Assembly (NCBI RefSeq): GCF_050624435.1
Contig: NC_134536.1
Location: forward strand, 9,846,758 to 9,910,757
Source of the DNA: Tenrec ecaudatus
Taxonomy: Eukaryota; Chordata; Mammalia; Afrosoricida; Tenrecidae
Direction: 5' to 3'
DNA: 64,000 bases
The position numbers and the translations under genes are program-made. Under the pieces are notes generated by a model that made no database searches, was not told the origin of the DNA, and saw only the letters and a list, made by a program, of their open reading frames with translations. Each line of letters starts with the position of its first letter. Position 1 is the first letter of the stretch. Shown here piece after piece: positions 23,776 through 35,380 of the stretch.

Positions 23776-23934
23776 CGGAAATGTGAGAGCAGCTGCCTTA
23801 CAGCGTCTCCCACTCTACCGTGAGGTCTTGGAGGGGAGCAGAGAGGCGGGAGGGCTGGGTGGACTACTCAGGAAGCAAGGTCAGCATGGACTTAGCTGTG
23901 TGTACTGATTCATGTGCAGCGAGCACGGCCTGAT

Positions 23935-24310
23935 ATATAAGGCCGGTTTCTGACTCATCGTGACCGTATGCACACATAAGGCAATACCGCCCGGCCTGGC
24001 ACCATGCTCACAGCCAGTTACGCTGCAGCCACCGTCTCCCGAGGGGCTTCCTCTGCTTCACTGACACTCTATGAAGCGCGGTACTGATCTCTTCCAATCA
24101 CACGTCCAAAGCACACGCCACAACGTCTCCATCCTTGTCTCGAAGGAGCATTCTGGCTGTCCTTCCCCCAAGATGGGTTTGTTTGTTCTTCTGGAAGTCC
24201 ACCGTGTTTTCCACATTCTCCGTCAGCACCGGCCTTCTAAGGCCTCAGTTCTCTGTGCTCTTTCTTGTCCAGTAGCTAGCTTTAACATGGCTACGGGGCA
24301 ATTGCTTGGC
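23935..24310 (-). mobile_element. RTE 3' end fragment
   Basis: Reverse copy with TTTCTGACTCATCGTGACCG, GTCTCGAAGGAGCATTCTGG and CTTCTGGAAGTCCACCGTG. It follows the previous RTE copy in the same orientation after only 160 bp. Confidence 0.8.
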
Positions 24311-24554
24311 TCAGGCACCCCTTAGTCTGCAGTGACATCTAAGCTGCCATTTGTGGTATTTGGGTGATAACCCAGCACTAGATGGCTAGGGCACACCTCT
24401 GAACCTGCAGTGTTTATAAATATGCTAATGTTGTTTGTCTTAGAGCCAAACTAAAGTCTGCGCAACATTTTTTTTCATGTCTCCCTGGTCCCATGAGTTT
24501 GGGTACAAGGTTCTTGAGAGGATTGGCTCCTGTTGACTTACATTGCCCAGAGGG

Positions 24555-24753
24555 CAGCGGTTCTCAACCTGTGGGTCGCGACCTCTTTGGGGGTCGAAGG
24601 ACCCTTTCATAGGGGTCGCCTGGTTCATAACAGGAGCGAAATGACAGTGATGAAGGAGCAACGAAAATAATTTTATGGTTGGGGGAAAGGGGTCACCACC
24701 ACATGAGGGACTGTGTTAAAGGGTCATGGCACTGGGAAGGTTGAGGACCACTG
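24555..24753 (+). mobile_element. SPIN hAT transposon (non-autonomous, 199 bp)
   Basis: The 5' end is CAGCGGTTCTCAACCTGTGG and the 3' end is GGTTGAGGACCACTG, an inverted repeat of about 15 bp with two mismatches. Internal GGGTCGCGACCTCTTTGGGG, GTCGAAGGACCCTTTCATAG and TTATGGTTGGGGGAAAGG blocks match the SPIN family of hAT elements, which spread horizontally among tetrapods including tenrec. No transposase is present. The 8-bp flanks (CCAGAGGG and CTACGGAG) do not match, so the target duplication is decayed or the edges have shifted. Confidence 0.85.
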
Positions 24754-24809
24754 CTACGGAGTGACTAAGAATCAGAATGGCCTCCATGGCCGTAAGCTTG
24801 GTCAACTCT

Positions 24810-25010
24810 TACAGGAGGCCCAGTGGCGCTGTCAGGTAAGCGCCAGCGTAAGCGTTGGGCTCCTAACTACAAGGCCTGTGGTTCAAACCCACGGGGGGCT
24901 CCCCAGGGGAAAGGTGAGGCTGTCTCCTCCACAAAGATTTACAGCCTGCAGAACCCAGTGTAGGGCCACCAGGAGCATGGATGGACTCAATGGCAGTGGG
25001 TTTGGGTTTT
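24810..25010 (+). repeat. AfroSINE
   Basis: Sense copy: GGGCTCCTAACTACAAGG, GTGGTTCAAACCCACG (B box), then GGTGAGGCTGTCTCC and a tail near GGCAGTGGGTTTGGGTTTTT. Confidence 0.85.
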
Positions 25011-25019
25011 TATCCACTC

Positions 25020-25215
25020 GTAAAGGAGACCTGGTAGTGCAGGGCTTACGTGGCTGGGGACCGAGAAGGTGGTCATTCGAATCCACCAACTGCTGCTGGG
25101 AGGAGGTGTGGCAGTCTGACTCCATCAATAATGACCGCTGTGGAAATCCCATGAGTCAGTTCGACTGTCCTTTGGGGCCGCGATGAGTCAGAACTGCCTC
25201 AGTGGCAGTGGGCTG
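25020..25215 (+). repeat. AfroSINE
   Basis: Second sense copy in a row: CCTGGTAGTGCAGGGC (A box), GGTGGTCATTCGAATCC (B box), GGCAGTCTGACTCC, ATGAGTCAGAACTGCC. Confidence 0.85.
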
Positions 25216-25239
25216 AGCTCAGGGCTTGGTTCGTCAAGA

Positions 25240-25500
25240 CTCAAGGAGGCCTGATGGTACAGTGGTGAAGTGCTCAGCTGTGAACCCAAGGATGAAAAGA
25301 CGTGCTCCCGTGAAGACGACCATGGCGCTGGGAGTGAAGGCACTGGGCTGCTAACCAGAGGTTGGCGGTTCAAACCCATCAGTTGCTCTGTGGAAAAAAG
25401 ATGAGGCTGCCTGCTTCTCTAAATAATGGACAGTCTTGGAAGCCCATATGGGGCCACGGTGACCTGAAATCAGCTGTCTGGCTGTGGGTTTGGTTTATAG
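25240..25500 (+). repeat. AfroSINE (third in tandem, with a partial copy)
   Basis: A truncated start (GGCCTGATGGTACAGTGGTG) is followed by a fuller copy with GGGCTGCTAACCAGAGG, TTGGCGGTTCAAACCC (B box), GATGAGGCTGCCTGC and GGTTTGGTTTATAG. Confidence 0.8.
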
Positions 25501-25619
25501 GTTGCTGTGGATTGGTATTCAGTCAGTAGCATACACATTTAATTCTCCCCGCGTGTGCGAGTCCCGCTTGAAATTCAGTTTGGGGTTCCTTGAAGGCATA
25601 GCCTGAGCTTTGCGGGGAA

Positions 25620-25760
25620 CCTGTTGCCATTGTTGTTAGCTGACGCAGGGCCGGCCCCTCACTCTCAGTGACCCCAGGTCCAGTGGAAGGAACCACTGCC
25701 CGGTCCGGCGCCGTCCCTCGCGCCTGAGTTGCAGAGTGGATCACAGTGGTCCACGGGGTT
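25620..25760 (-). repeat. RTE/SINE tail fragment
   Basis: The blocks TTGTTGTTAGCTGACGCAGG and CACTGCCCGGTCCGGCGCCG are the complement of an RTE 3' tail. Confidence 0.6.
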
Positions 25761-25924
25761 TCGTGGGCAGATTTTCAGAAGCAAATCGCCAGGTCTCTCA
25801 TCAAAGTCCATCTTAGTCTGGAAGCTCCATTGGCTGAGTTCAGCATCATAGCAACACACACGTCTCCCGCGACAGAAGGCGGGTGGCTGAGCAGGTCACT
25901 GGATAATTGAACCTCAGACTCCCT

Positions 25925-26148
25925 CAAAAACAAACAAAACCAACAAGCTCACTGCCATCGAGCCGATGCTGCCTCAGAGACCCCATAGGATAGGGAAGAA
26001 CTACCCCGGTAGGTTTCAGAGACTGCCACTCTTTCCAGGGGCGGACAGCCTCCTCCTTCTTCCAAAGAGTGGCTATTATCTTTGAACTGCTGACCGTGAA
26101 GTTTAAGAGCCCAACCTATGATGTCTTATGCCACCAGGCCTCCTGACA
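25925..26148 (-). repeat. AfroSINE
   Basis: Reverse copy: CTCACTGCCATCGAGCCGATG, CCCATAGGATAGGGAAG, TTTGAACTGCTGACCGTG, CCACCAGGCCTCC. Confidence 0.85.
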
Positions 26149-26169
26149 CCAGGTGAGAATTGTGGGTGA

Positions 26170-26300
26170 CCGGCTGTTAGGTGCTGTCTGGCTGGTTCTC
26201 ACGCCCAGTGACCCCGTCAACAACAGAAGGTCTTGCTGCCCACCCTGCGCCGTCCTCACACTTGTTGCAGGTCTTGATCCATCTCATCATGAACCGGCCT
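26170..26300 (-). repeat. RTE tail fragment
   Basis: The blocks GGTGCTGTCTGGCTGGTTC and CCCTGCGCCGTCCTCACACT are the complement of an RTE 3' end. Confidence 0.6.
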
Positions 26301-26344
26301 TCTCCCTGGAGCATCCAGTCTCCAAACCACTGCTCATAACTCAT

Positions 26345-26505
26345 AGCACCTGACAAGACAGGGTAGACCTGCCCTGTGGGTTTCCAGCCTGTAACTCTTT
26401 ATGGGAGTAGAAAGCCTCATCTTTCTCCCTCACAGCAGCGGGTGGTTTTGAACCGCTAAACTCGTGGTTAGCAGCCCAACTCTACACCACCAGGCCTCCT
26501 ACTAG
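26345..26505 (-). repeat. AfroSINE
   Basis: Reverse copy: ACAGGGTAGACCTGCCCTG, TGTAACTCTTTATGGGAGTA, GTGGTTTTGAACCGC and GGTTAGCAGCCCAACTC. Confidence 0.85.
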
Positions 26506-27070
26506 AATCCAGTCTATAGTCAAAGAATTTCTGGTGTCTTTTTATGGATAATCTGTATCCACATTGGCTTTTATAGAAAACACCGAGGATGTCTTTCAGC
26601 CAGTTACCAGGGGTTACAAAAAAAGTCAGGTGAAGACTGTCCGCCTACATAGCTTCAGTGACTGTCTGCTTCCTGACAGGTGATGGGCAGAGGGGCGGGT
26701 CTGGACAACACTCAGAGACCGTTACCAGCAGATGATCAACTGGTGAGGGGTGGACCCAAATGCCAGCCAGCCCTTTAGACAATGTAGACTTTACAGAGCT
26801 CTGCCGTATCAGTGGGAGCTCACACACATCCGTTCCTAAATTTCATAGTCAGGTACCTTTTGGTCACAAGGAACTGCCAAACCTCGGGGAGGCAGGCCAG
26901 GCCAGAAGTCTGCAAGCAGCCTGCCATTAGGGCGGGTGGCTGTGGCCAGCTCTTTCACAGGGTCTTTTGCTTGTGGCCTGTACATCACAGGCCATCCTCC
27001 TGTCCAGGCCTGGGTACCACTATGATGCTGGGCGCTTTGCCACTGGTATTTCAAATACCAGCAGGGTCAC

Positions 27071-27552
27071 TATGGTAGTTACATCATCTGGTGTCAATCT
27101 GAGGATTAAGAATGAAGGGGTGGAGTCTAGCCTGTCAATCAGGTAGTAGCTTGATGACTTCATTTGGAGGTGCTAAGGAGATAAATAGCTCACTGGAGGC
27201 AGGACACATGCTCACTCCCTGCGAGACATCCCTGTGGAGAAGACACATGGAGCCAAACCTCTGGAGCCAGAGAAGTCACGTGGAGACCCTTGCCAGTGCT
27301 GAGATGCTTACAACACCACTGGATCTACAAGACTTCCCACACACTGACCTGGGATCTTCCTGCATTCGGCATCATTGCATGCGTTTCGTGAGTCTGAAGA
27401 GGATTTTATAGATTGATATCAGACATATCGGCTAATATTGGACTTATGGACGTGATCAGGACTGGGCTGGGATGTTTTCTCAATATTCAACTGCTCTTAT
27501 ATATAAAGCTCTTTCTCGTACACATATGAGTGTCTATAGATTTGTTTCTCTA
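27071..27552 (+). mobile_element. LTR-like repeat, copy 4
   Basis: It starts TATGGTAGTTACATCATCTG and has AGATAAATAGC at the TATA position. It ends at TTTGTTTCTCTA and lacks the last ~20 bp of the family. Sense orientation, like copies 3 and 5. Confidence 0.75.
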
Positions 27553-27887
27553 TGGAGAGAGAGTCATTGTTTGGAAGGGGAATCTCCTTTCATAAAATCA
27601 ACCAGTAGTTGCTTTTCAGGATTCCCCCCCCCCCTTACTTGCCATTTTTCACTAGGACCTGGTTGGCTTTCTCGTAAAAAAAAGCCCCCCAAACAAAAAA
27701 ACCTCTCTCATGCAGTCTGCTGTTGGTGTTTCCTTAACCATTTTCTAAAAGTGCTTACTAAATTATCATCAACAATATGAAGAACACAGTTAACCAGTTC
27801 CTTATCATGATTCTTTAAAAAAAAAAAACCTCATTCTTAGGACCCATTTTTTAAAATCTAAAAACAATACCAAAAGCCACAAAAACC

Positions 27888-28170
27888 AAGGAAATTATAG
27901 CAAAACGCTTGAGCACAGCTGCAGACAATTTAAACAACGCACGCTAACAACGCCAACTAACGCCGAGTGACCGAACTCAAACTGCTTTTGATTACAAAAA
28001 TCACCTGCGTCGGGTCGGATTCCGATGTTTCGTTCAAGCTCCGAAGCAAAATTTTCCCGACATTTCGCGTCAGAATCCAACGATGGGTACGGATGCGCCG
28101 AGGACCAGATTCCGCTGTGCATACAGACGCGCGCCAGTGTTCCTGCCTCTCTAGGCAACACAGCCTGACA
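27888..28170. promoter_or_regulatory. Orphan CpG-dense segment
   Basis: I count 24 CpGs between 27901 and 28140 in sequence of only about 50% G+C, so CpGs are at or above expectation, unlike the surroundings. No repeat I know matches. On the minus strand the segment runs into ATGGGTCCTAAGAATG (27850-27835), which resembles the first codons of Tigger/pogo transposases (MGPK), but nothing beyond supports that. It could be an unmethylated regulatory element, the 5' region of a young mobile element, or a recent insertion. Confidence 0.5.
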
Positions 28171-29110
28171 TCGTGAGGGATCATCCTCTGGCCTCTGACT
28201 CCATCTTTTCTGATCCTCCTCAGTCTGACCAAGCCCCCCAAAATCCCAGTCAGCAAAGGGCTGGGAGTGCCTCACACACTCCTGTCCTTCAAGGCCGCTT
28301 CTGAAGAGGCCTGACCAAAGGAACAGTCTCCTCAGCGTGACACGCAGCGTGAGCCAGACTCCCCTCAGAGGTGGTTTTCATCGACAGTCCTTAGAAACGC
28401 CCGTCCTCTTCCTCAGGAGCGCGGCCGTGCTTGGTCAAGTGGGGCGTAGACGCCGAGTCAGCCAGGTTGGTAGCCAGGACATCCCTCGCTGACCTTCCCC
28501 AGGGCTCTAAGGAAGGAGAAGCTTGTTCTCAAGAGGACCTGAACGTGCATCGCACGGGAGGATGCCGCCGCTGAGAGAGATTCAAAGGCTTTCTTTCAGA
28601 CGGCCGGGTCCCAAGGGCACCTTGTGCTTCATTGCATTGGCACCACCTGCGAGTGAGGCAGAGACTGCAGCAGCTTCAGGGGCCGTGTGGTCAGAGGCTT
28701 TAGACTCAGGCTCCGAATGAGAAGATCCTGAGGGATTCTGGAATGCTTAGGGGCATCTCGCCCTGGAACGAGGATTGGTACATTATGGCTGCTTTGTGGG
28801 CCGGCTTTTATGATTTTGTTTCCATGGAAAAGCACATTTCAAGTTCTGAGCTGATTTCTGGAATAGCATCTGTTTCTGAAAAAGTATCCATAAAATGCAT
28901 TCGTAGATATAAAGTTGCCTGTGCTTCTTATAGAAATACATTTATAGGTTAATTTGATATTATATTATGTTTACTTCATATTTATCTCACATTATATTAT
29001 ATTAAATTCATAGCATAAGTATAATAGAAATGTATTTATATTGTTTTATTAGATTACAGTCAGACCATAAATATGATATAAACATTAAACCATATAAATA
29101 TAATTAGATG
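28171..29110. other. No gene recognised
   Basis: Unique-looking; becomes A+T-rich with TATTATATT runs at 28950-29105. Nothing supports a gene. Confidence 0.55.
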
Positions 29111-29114
29111 GTAA

Positions 29115-29310
29115 AATTAAACCAGACTCACGGCCATCAAAATTGATTCCAACTCACAGTGATCCTATAGGGAAGAGTGGAGCACCCCCCGAGTGTCTCC
29201 TGGGCTGTCGATCTCTTGAAGCACAGCACCACATCTCTTCAGGGAGCAGCTGCTATGTCCATGGCTGAAGAGTGCTTTAAGCACTGTGCCACCAGGGCTG
29301 CTCTGCAGGG
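29115..29310 (-). repeat. AfroSINE
   Basis: Degraded reverse copy: CACGGCCATCAAAATTGATTC, AACTCACAGTGATCCTATAG, and GCACTGTGCCACCAGGGC at the A-box end. Confidence 0.7.
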
Positions 29311-30755
29311 TCTAAAAATCCCCCAGAGTTTCCAGCCTCGGTCCCCGGGAAGCACTGACTGGGGAAAGGCAATTCTTGTGTTTATATTTTGAGTTGGGGG
29401 CAAGGGTAGGCATCTGAATAGAAGCACCCACTCCAGAGGGACAGTGATTCCAGAGGCTACAGAGCTGGGCAATCAGCAAGCTGGGGCGGGCTCCTGTCTG
29501 AAGCTCTCTCCCTACAGGCTGCTGGCTCAAGTGTGGCCCCAGTGCCTGGGCGGGAGGGTCGCTGAGAAGTGAGAGGTTGGAGTCTCTGGCAGAGGTGAAG
29601 GTGGGAGCTATGGGCCGGTGGGAAAGCTGAGCAAATGGAGCTTTCTTAAGAGCCCTGGGCCTATCTTGTGTTGTGGAATGCAGACTGGGTGGCTGGAGCT
29701 GCAGCCGTGTTGTGACCATGAAGTACTCTTTTAGTAAAGAGGACAAATGAAGAGAGTGCGTCAATGGGGGTGGGGGTTGGGATTGGGAAAAATCAGGTTT
29801 TCTCCCAATAAAGGAGGTAGCAAGGTTATGTATTGTGATTACCTAAAGAAAACATACTTCCCACTTCTTCCTAAGAGAATTTTGAACTCCAGTTATTTCG
29901 TGGCTACAAGGTGCCCAGATAAAAACGCTGCATTTTCTAGCCTCTTCTGCAGGCCAGGTGCCCACGCGCCTTCATTTGGGCACCGAGAAGACACAGGGGG
30001 GCTTCTGAGTGAGCCATTGAGTGTCCTGTGCCCCCTGTGCTCCTCCCTCTTTCTTCTTCTTTCCTTTCTGGAGTGTAGCTTCCGCTGCTGGAGCTGCAGC
30101 GGCTCTTTGTGGTCACCAAGTGAATGCGAGGGGTGTGTGTGTGGGGGGTCGGGGGCCGGGGATGGTGCTGAGCAGGGCCCAGCAGGGCTGAGCCCAGAGC
30201 AGAAAGGAGACCAGGGCACTGGTGAGGACAGGGAGCCGCCACCCCGACCCTGGATCTCTTTCTGCAGACCTCTCTTGGCCTAAGAGGCGCTATTTGGGGA
30301 GTTCATTCACAAGAGCCAAACACCCAGCTGATGAGGCCTGTGTGCCGTGGGGCAGGCGGGACACAGTACCAGTGGATGTGGGGAGGGGGGCGTTCTGCAA
30401 TGTGAGGATTGAAATACTGGAAAACCACAGCTGCAGGGAAGGAACGGGAACCTCTGTGACCAGAAAAAAACTCACAGCACCGGCCACGAGGGGTGGACGC
30501 CTTGCAAACTCCCCTAGAGTTGGTCGGTCCTACCTCCTTTCGCCTAGATAGCTGACACCTGTCTTCTGAGGGCTGGGTGGGATGTCTGCTGCCTTTAGCT
30601 GTGCTTCTGATGGAGGAAAATGCTTTCCTTGTTCTGCTCTGTTTCAGAATCAATCCTGCAAACATTGACCGAAGCAGGCACTTCAATGCACGGCATAGGG
30701 CGGACAGCACGCAGGCTCACTTGCACAAGGTCACCATTTCTCAGATATAGGGATT
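29311..30755. other. No gene recognised
   Basis: G+C-moderate; contains a GTGTGTGTGTGGGGGG run near 30135. Open frames of up to 178 codons lack homology. Confidence 0.5.
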
Positions 30756-30756
30756 C

Positions 30757-31070
30757 GGATGCACGAGAATTCAATGGATACATTTGAGTTCTGGTGCAGC
30801 CAGAAGAACCAGCAGGTCCGTCTTGGAAGAGGTGTAGCCAGAGTGCTCCGCAGAGGCAAGGACAGCGAGTCTTCATCCCACGTACCTTGGCCATGGAGTC
30901 AGGTAAGACCGGTCCCTGGAGACAGTCAGCACGCTTGGGAAAGGAAAGGGGCAACAACGAAGAGGACGGCCCTCCAGGAGATGGAGTCACACAGTGGTTG
31001 CAACCATGGCTCCAACGTGACAGCTGTGAGGGCGTCCCAAGGTCAGCCAGCGTTTGGTTCTTGTGGTACA
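30757..31070 (+). mobile_element. RTE 3' end fragment
   Basis: Sense copy: a F.FWCSQKNQQVRLG-like frame, GTCCGTCTTGGAAGAGGTG, CCAGAGTGCTCCGCAGAGG, CCTTGGCCATGGAGTCAGG and GTGGTTGCAACCATGGC. Confidence 0.8.
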
Positions 31071-31239
31071 CATCCCCCGCCCCACTTTTTTTCCTATGCC
31101 ACAAAGTTTAACTCATGAAATCCCAACCCTGGATGCCCCGGGTGAAAGGTCAGCGAAGGCTGCAAAGTCAAGTCTTCCAAGAGGCTCCCGTGTAAGGAGC
31201 AGAGAGCCTTTCTCCTTGGTCCGCCAGATGGTCTCTCTG

Positions 31240-31470
31240 TTGACGCATCTTAAGCTGGCAAGGGAAACCCTGACAACTGTGGACGGTGATGTGTGGGTTA
31301 CTTATGGAGCTGCAAACCACAAGGTCAGCAGTTCAAAACCCACAGCCACTCTGGGGGAGAAAGATGAGGCTTTCTCTTCCCCTGAAGACTGTCTCCCAGA
31401 CCCATGGGGGCAGTTCCACCCTGTCCTGTAGGGTCACTGTGAGGTGGCAGTGAGGTTGGGGTTTGCTTGG
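31240..31470 (+). repeat. AfroSINE
   Basis: Sense copy: GGAGCTGCAAACCACAAGG, TCAGCAGTTCAAAACCC (B box), AGATGAGGCTTTCTC, GGCAGTTCCACCCTGTCC. Confidence 0.8.
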
Positions 31471-32425
31471 TGGTTTAAACATCTTCATCACCAGAAATAA
31501 AAAATAAAATAAAATCTCATCACCAATACCCAGTTTCTCTCAAAACTCCACGCTGGCTGGTCAGAAAAATGCTCGAGACAGCCTCAAACCCTCTGCCACC
31601 CCTCCCATCCATCGTGCCAATTCCCAGCATCACTGAGCTTGAAAATGAGTCCACACCAGAGGCCGTTTATCTTGTTCTGTGACAGCTGCACACTTGGTTG
31701 CTCTGGAAACCGTCTCGCCGACCTTCTCTCCATTACTTTTCATGGCTGGATTCTAACCACTTGTCTTGGAACAGCCCCCTGGGCTACGGTCTCAGCAGTG
31801 GGCGGCGGCCTCACGGGTGGACAAAACTGCCCACTGCCTCTGACCCCGATGGGCATGAAAGCGATGTGCGTCCCTTTGCTGTTTCGACGACAACGTGTTC
31901 TTTTAAGATGGAGACACACACGCGTGTTATGGGAACACACGAGGGAGGGCAGCGGTGGCCCATGTAGAGCAGTCTGCAATGCCAGGATGCCAGGGTGGGG
32001 GAGGGGCCCAGAGGGTTAGCGTCCATTTGAAGGGCGCTCTTCCTCGGACCAAATAGATACTAGATTGCTACAAGTTACACACATGCAACAAAGAAGGTAA
32101 ACAGCTTCAGAACGGATTCCAGAACCCACTAGACAAGTGTGGAGCAGGTTTCCCCTTCCCTGTGTGACTCGGAATGGGTTCATCAAAGCACCCACTGGGG
32201 TGAACGGAAGACAGGGTGAGAGTCGGGGTGGAGGGGCTTGGTAAATCCTCCTGACAGTTATGTTGCTAGAGCCCAACCCAGACCCCGGGGCCAGGTCAAC
32301 CAGCTGTGGACTCTTGGCACAGGTTGGCAGCAGGGTAGCCAGAAAGGGAGAGTCAACTTACAGTTTGTTCCGTGGGGAGCCAGGGTCCCCATCCCAACCC
32401 TGGGAAGGGACCCCAGGGCTGCCCC
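31471..32425. other. No gene recognised
   Basis: Unique-looking sequence with an AAATAAAATAAAATC run at 31500. Confidence 0.5.
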
Positions 32426-32922
32426 TGTGGCGGTTACATCATCTCCTGTCAACCTGAGCGAAGGGGTGGAGTCTAGCCTGTCAATCAGGTCATGACCAAT
32501 GATGCCTCTGTGTGGGCGTGGCCTTCTCCTGAGGATTCTGGGAACTCCTGTCTTCCTCCCTGGAGGCAGGATACACACGCTCTCTGCTTGACATTCCTGT
32601 TGACAAGCCACATGAACCCTGGGGCTGGAGAAGCCACATGGAGACCCACACCAGCTCTGAGATGCTTCCAGCACCACTGGATCCACAGACTTTCCACCCA
32701 CCGGCCTGTGATCTTCCTGCATGTTGCATCGCTGCATATGTTGCATGCGTCTGTAGAAGAATTTTTGAACTAGTATCGGACATATGGGCTAATATTGAAC
32801 TTATAGACTTGATCTGGACTAGGACAGGATGTTTTCTTAATGTACAATTCCTCTTGGATCTAAAACTCTTACACACATATGAATGTCTCTGGATTGGTTT
32901 CTCAAGGCAACCCAGACTAATA
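32426..32922 (+). mobile_element. LTR-like repeat, copy 5
   Basis: It starts TGTGGCGGTTACATCATC and includes AAGCCACATGGAGACCCACA and CTGTGATCTTCCTGCATG. It ends near CAGACTAATA. The TATA-box region is replaced by TGGGCGTGGCCTTCTCCTG, so this copy is a promoter-diverged subfamily. Confidence 0.75.
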
Positions 32923-32929
32923 CCCCACC

Positions 32930-35380
32930 CCCACCCCCAACTCCAGAGGCCGTGTCAAGGGCCCCTCAATGTCATCAGAAGTCACAGTGCCAAGCACACC
33001 TGTGGCCACTGTGGAATGTCCACCTTTCTCCATGAAGATGGAAGGGGTTCCCGAGGGTCCTGCCCCACCCCAGCCCCAGGTGGGGATCTGCTTCTTGTGG
33101 GGGCCCTCGCAGCAGGCGCCGTCCATAGGCAGAGCTGCTGCCCTGACCGGGGGAGGGGGAAAGGGAGCTGCTGCGTTTGTGTCTCTTGGGGGGCCAGACT
33201 GGGCCCCGGCACTGGGCTGCCTGGGGTGAGAATGGCTGAGGGGCACCCCGCCAGCACCAGGCCATAGGAGGGTGGGCAGGCGTGACTAAGGCAAGGCAGG
33301 GGTCCTGGGAGCCGTGGAGTGGTGTGGTCCAGGCCCCTTCTTCCCCAACGCTGGACACAGAAGTGGGGGCAGGTAGTTGGGGAACATTTGTCCCCAGGCC
33401 AAGGCCAAGTCCAAGGGCGCCCAGATGAGGTGCCACAGATACAAAAGGCCCTGCCTGACCAAGGGAGGTTCTTGTGACCCTCACTGCGTCAGTGTTCCCC
33501 AGGGGGCAGGGCCCCCTGGCACTTCACCCCACCCCCCACCCCCTGGGCTGGGCACCCAGTGGGCTCCCAGGCATTGAGGGCCCTTGAGAGGTCCTGGGAG
33601 CCTGTGAGCAGATGATTTTGTAAACCACAGAACGTGCGTGTATGCTCGGTAACGGCCAGGCCCTAATAGCTCAGTGAAATATTTATCTTACGTCCTCTCA
33701 CAGCACGGACACGCCGGGGGCATGTTGAGGGCCGTCTGCCGCAGCAGACGGAACCACGCCACGTCAAACAAGAACCCATGGATGATGGGAAATGCAGGCC
33801 TGCCGCCCGCAGCAGGGGCAGCAGTTGGAGCACCACCCAACGGGATCACCTATTCCGCACTCCTGGCTTTCCTCTAGCCGCAGAGGCCTGGCCTGGATGG
33901 ATGGCATGGAGTGCGGGCTTGGGAGACTGATGGTAAATGAGGTAAGGCTGCTGGCTGTGAAGCCCGGGGATCATGGTCTTTGCTTCTTGGCTTTTCTCCC
34001 ATAGAGGGGAGAGGACGGGCTGCCCGGAAGGCAGCAGCAACTGAATCAGAAACAGACATGGCAGAGCGGGAGGCGCTCAAGAGACGGATTCACCCCATGG
34101 CTGCAGCAAGCAGCACTACCAGGGAGGGGCTGGAGATGGAGCCGGTCCGCAGGACTGCTGGGTGTCAGCACCCCACAACAGATGGGAGCCCCTGAGCACC
34201 CCGGGTTGGTTTTCCAGGTGCAGAAACAGAAGGTTGGAGAGTCAGGGTAGGGCCACTCTGTCACCCCACACTCCCAACAGGTTCTAGGAGCGGGTGGGAG
34301 GAGGGAGGTAGAGGGGTGGGAGTTGTGAGATGGGTGATGAGGGCACACACCAATGGGGGGGTGGGGCACTCTGCTTTCAAGCTGTCTATACAGTCTTCCT
34401 ATGAGCGGTGTCCCCATGTCCCTGTGAGCCGGTGTCCCTGTGAGTCCATGTCCCTGTGACTGTCCTGTGAGTCTGTGTCCCTGTGAGCTGGTGCGTAAGG
34501 GCCTGAGTGTGGGGGCAGGCGGAGGGGCTCTGGCCCTCAGTGGGGGGTACAAGTAACCAGGGGATCCAGAAGAGAGCACACGGCCACCACGGCTCTCCTC
34601 TCCATCCTCAGAATGTGGGAGAATGGGGGGTCAAATGTGAACTGGGTGTGCGAACGCCACAGGTGCTCTCCCACAGGTGATCTCCTGGACCAGTGGTTGC
34701 TCCGCCCTGACAAGACACTCAATTCCCAACAAAGCCGACAGACCACGTCTCTAAAGTGGCACCGCTTTCCCCAGGGCAACGGTCCTTTTCCAGAAAGCGC
34801 AACTAGAGTGTGGGGCGGGCCTCTGGTCCTGGGCCTTGTCTTTGGTAGTTGGCTGGGAGTGAGTGTGTTCTGAGCTGGAGGGCATGTGGCTGGCTTCAGC
34901 CTTCGGGTGGAGGCAGGTGAGGACCTGCCGAGCCCCTGCAAATCCACTCACCCTTGAAGGGACAAGGCAGCATCCCCCCGGCCAGTATGCACACCTGAGT
35001 GGAGAAGGACCTTTCTGAACTGCCTTCAGATTCACTGTCGGGTCAGGCCCTCCTCCTCAATCCCTAATCCCTGACCCCTTCCCCAGGACCTCATGGGGCC
35101 CTCTGGAGATCTGGGGACCCGTGATGCCATGGCGGCCTCACAAGGGGGGTGTTCGCGGTGCCTGTTCCCGGGGTAGCCTCTATTCTCATTGGCATGGAGG
35201 ACAGGAAGCAAATCCCTCTCCTGAAAACCAGCCCCAGCACGTGGCGCCACCATGTGCGCCCGAGTAGAAGTGGCCCCGCAGGATTTCCCTTTGCTACTCT
35301 TCAGGATGAGGAAGCTAGGCCTTTCTTCTGTGGTGCCTCAGGGGAAGTTCACTTTCCACGTGACAGCCGAGCGTGTTAAC
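32930..35380. other. No gene recognised
   Basis: G+C-rich with long chance frames on both strands. The degenerate 34408-34495 minisatellite is listed separately. Confidence 0.5.
34408..34495. repeat. Degenerate minisatellite, TGTCCCTGTGAG units
   Basis: About six imperfect units built on TGTCCCTGTGAG plus 4-10 variable bases (GCCGG, TCCA, CTGTC, TCTG, CTGG). Confidence 0.75.

Noticed and set aside
23129-23908. 259-codon plus-strand open frame
   Set aside because: It runs antisense through an RTE 3' end; the real frame there is the decayed minus-strand RTE ORF2.
24830-24900. A tRNA gene (A and B boxes)
   Set aside because: The boxes belong to the tRNA-derived head of an AfroSINE; no cloverleaf or anticodon arm can be traced.
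30121-30283. Frame around GTGTGTGTGTGGGGGG
   Set aside because: Simple-sequence bias and no homology.
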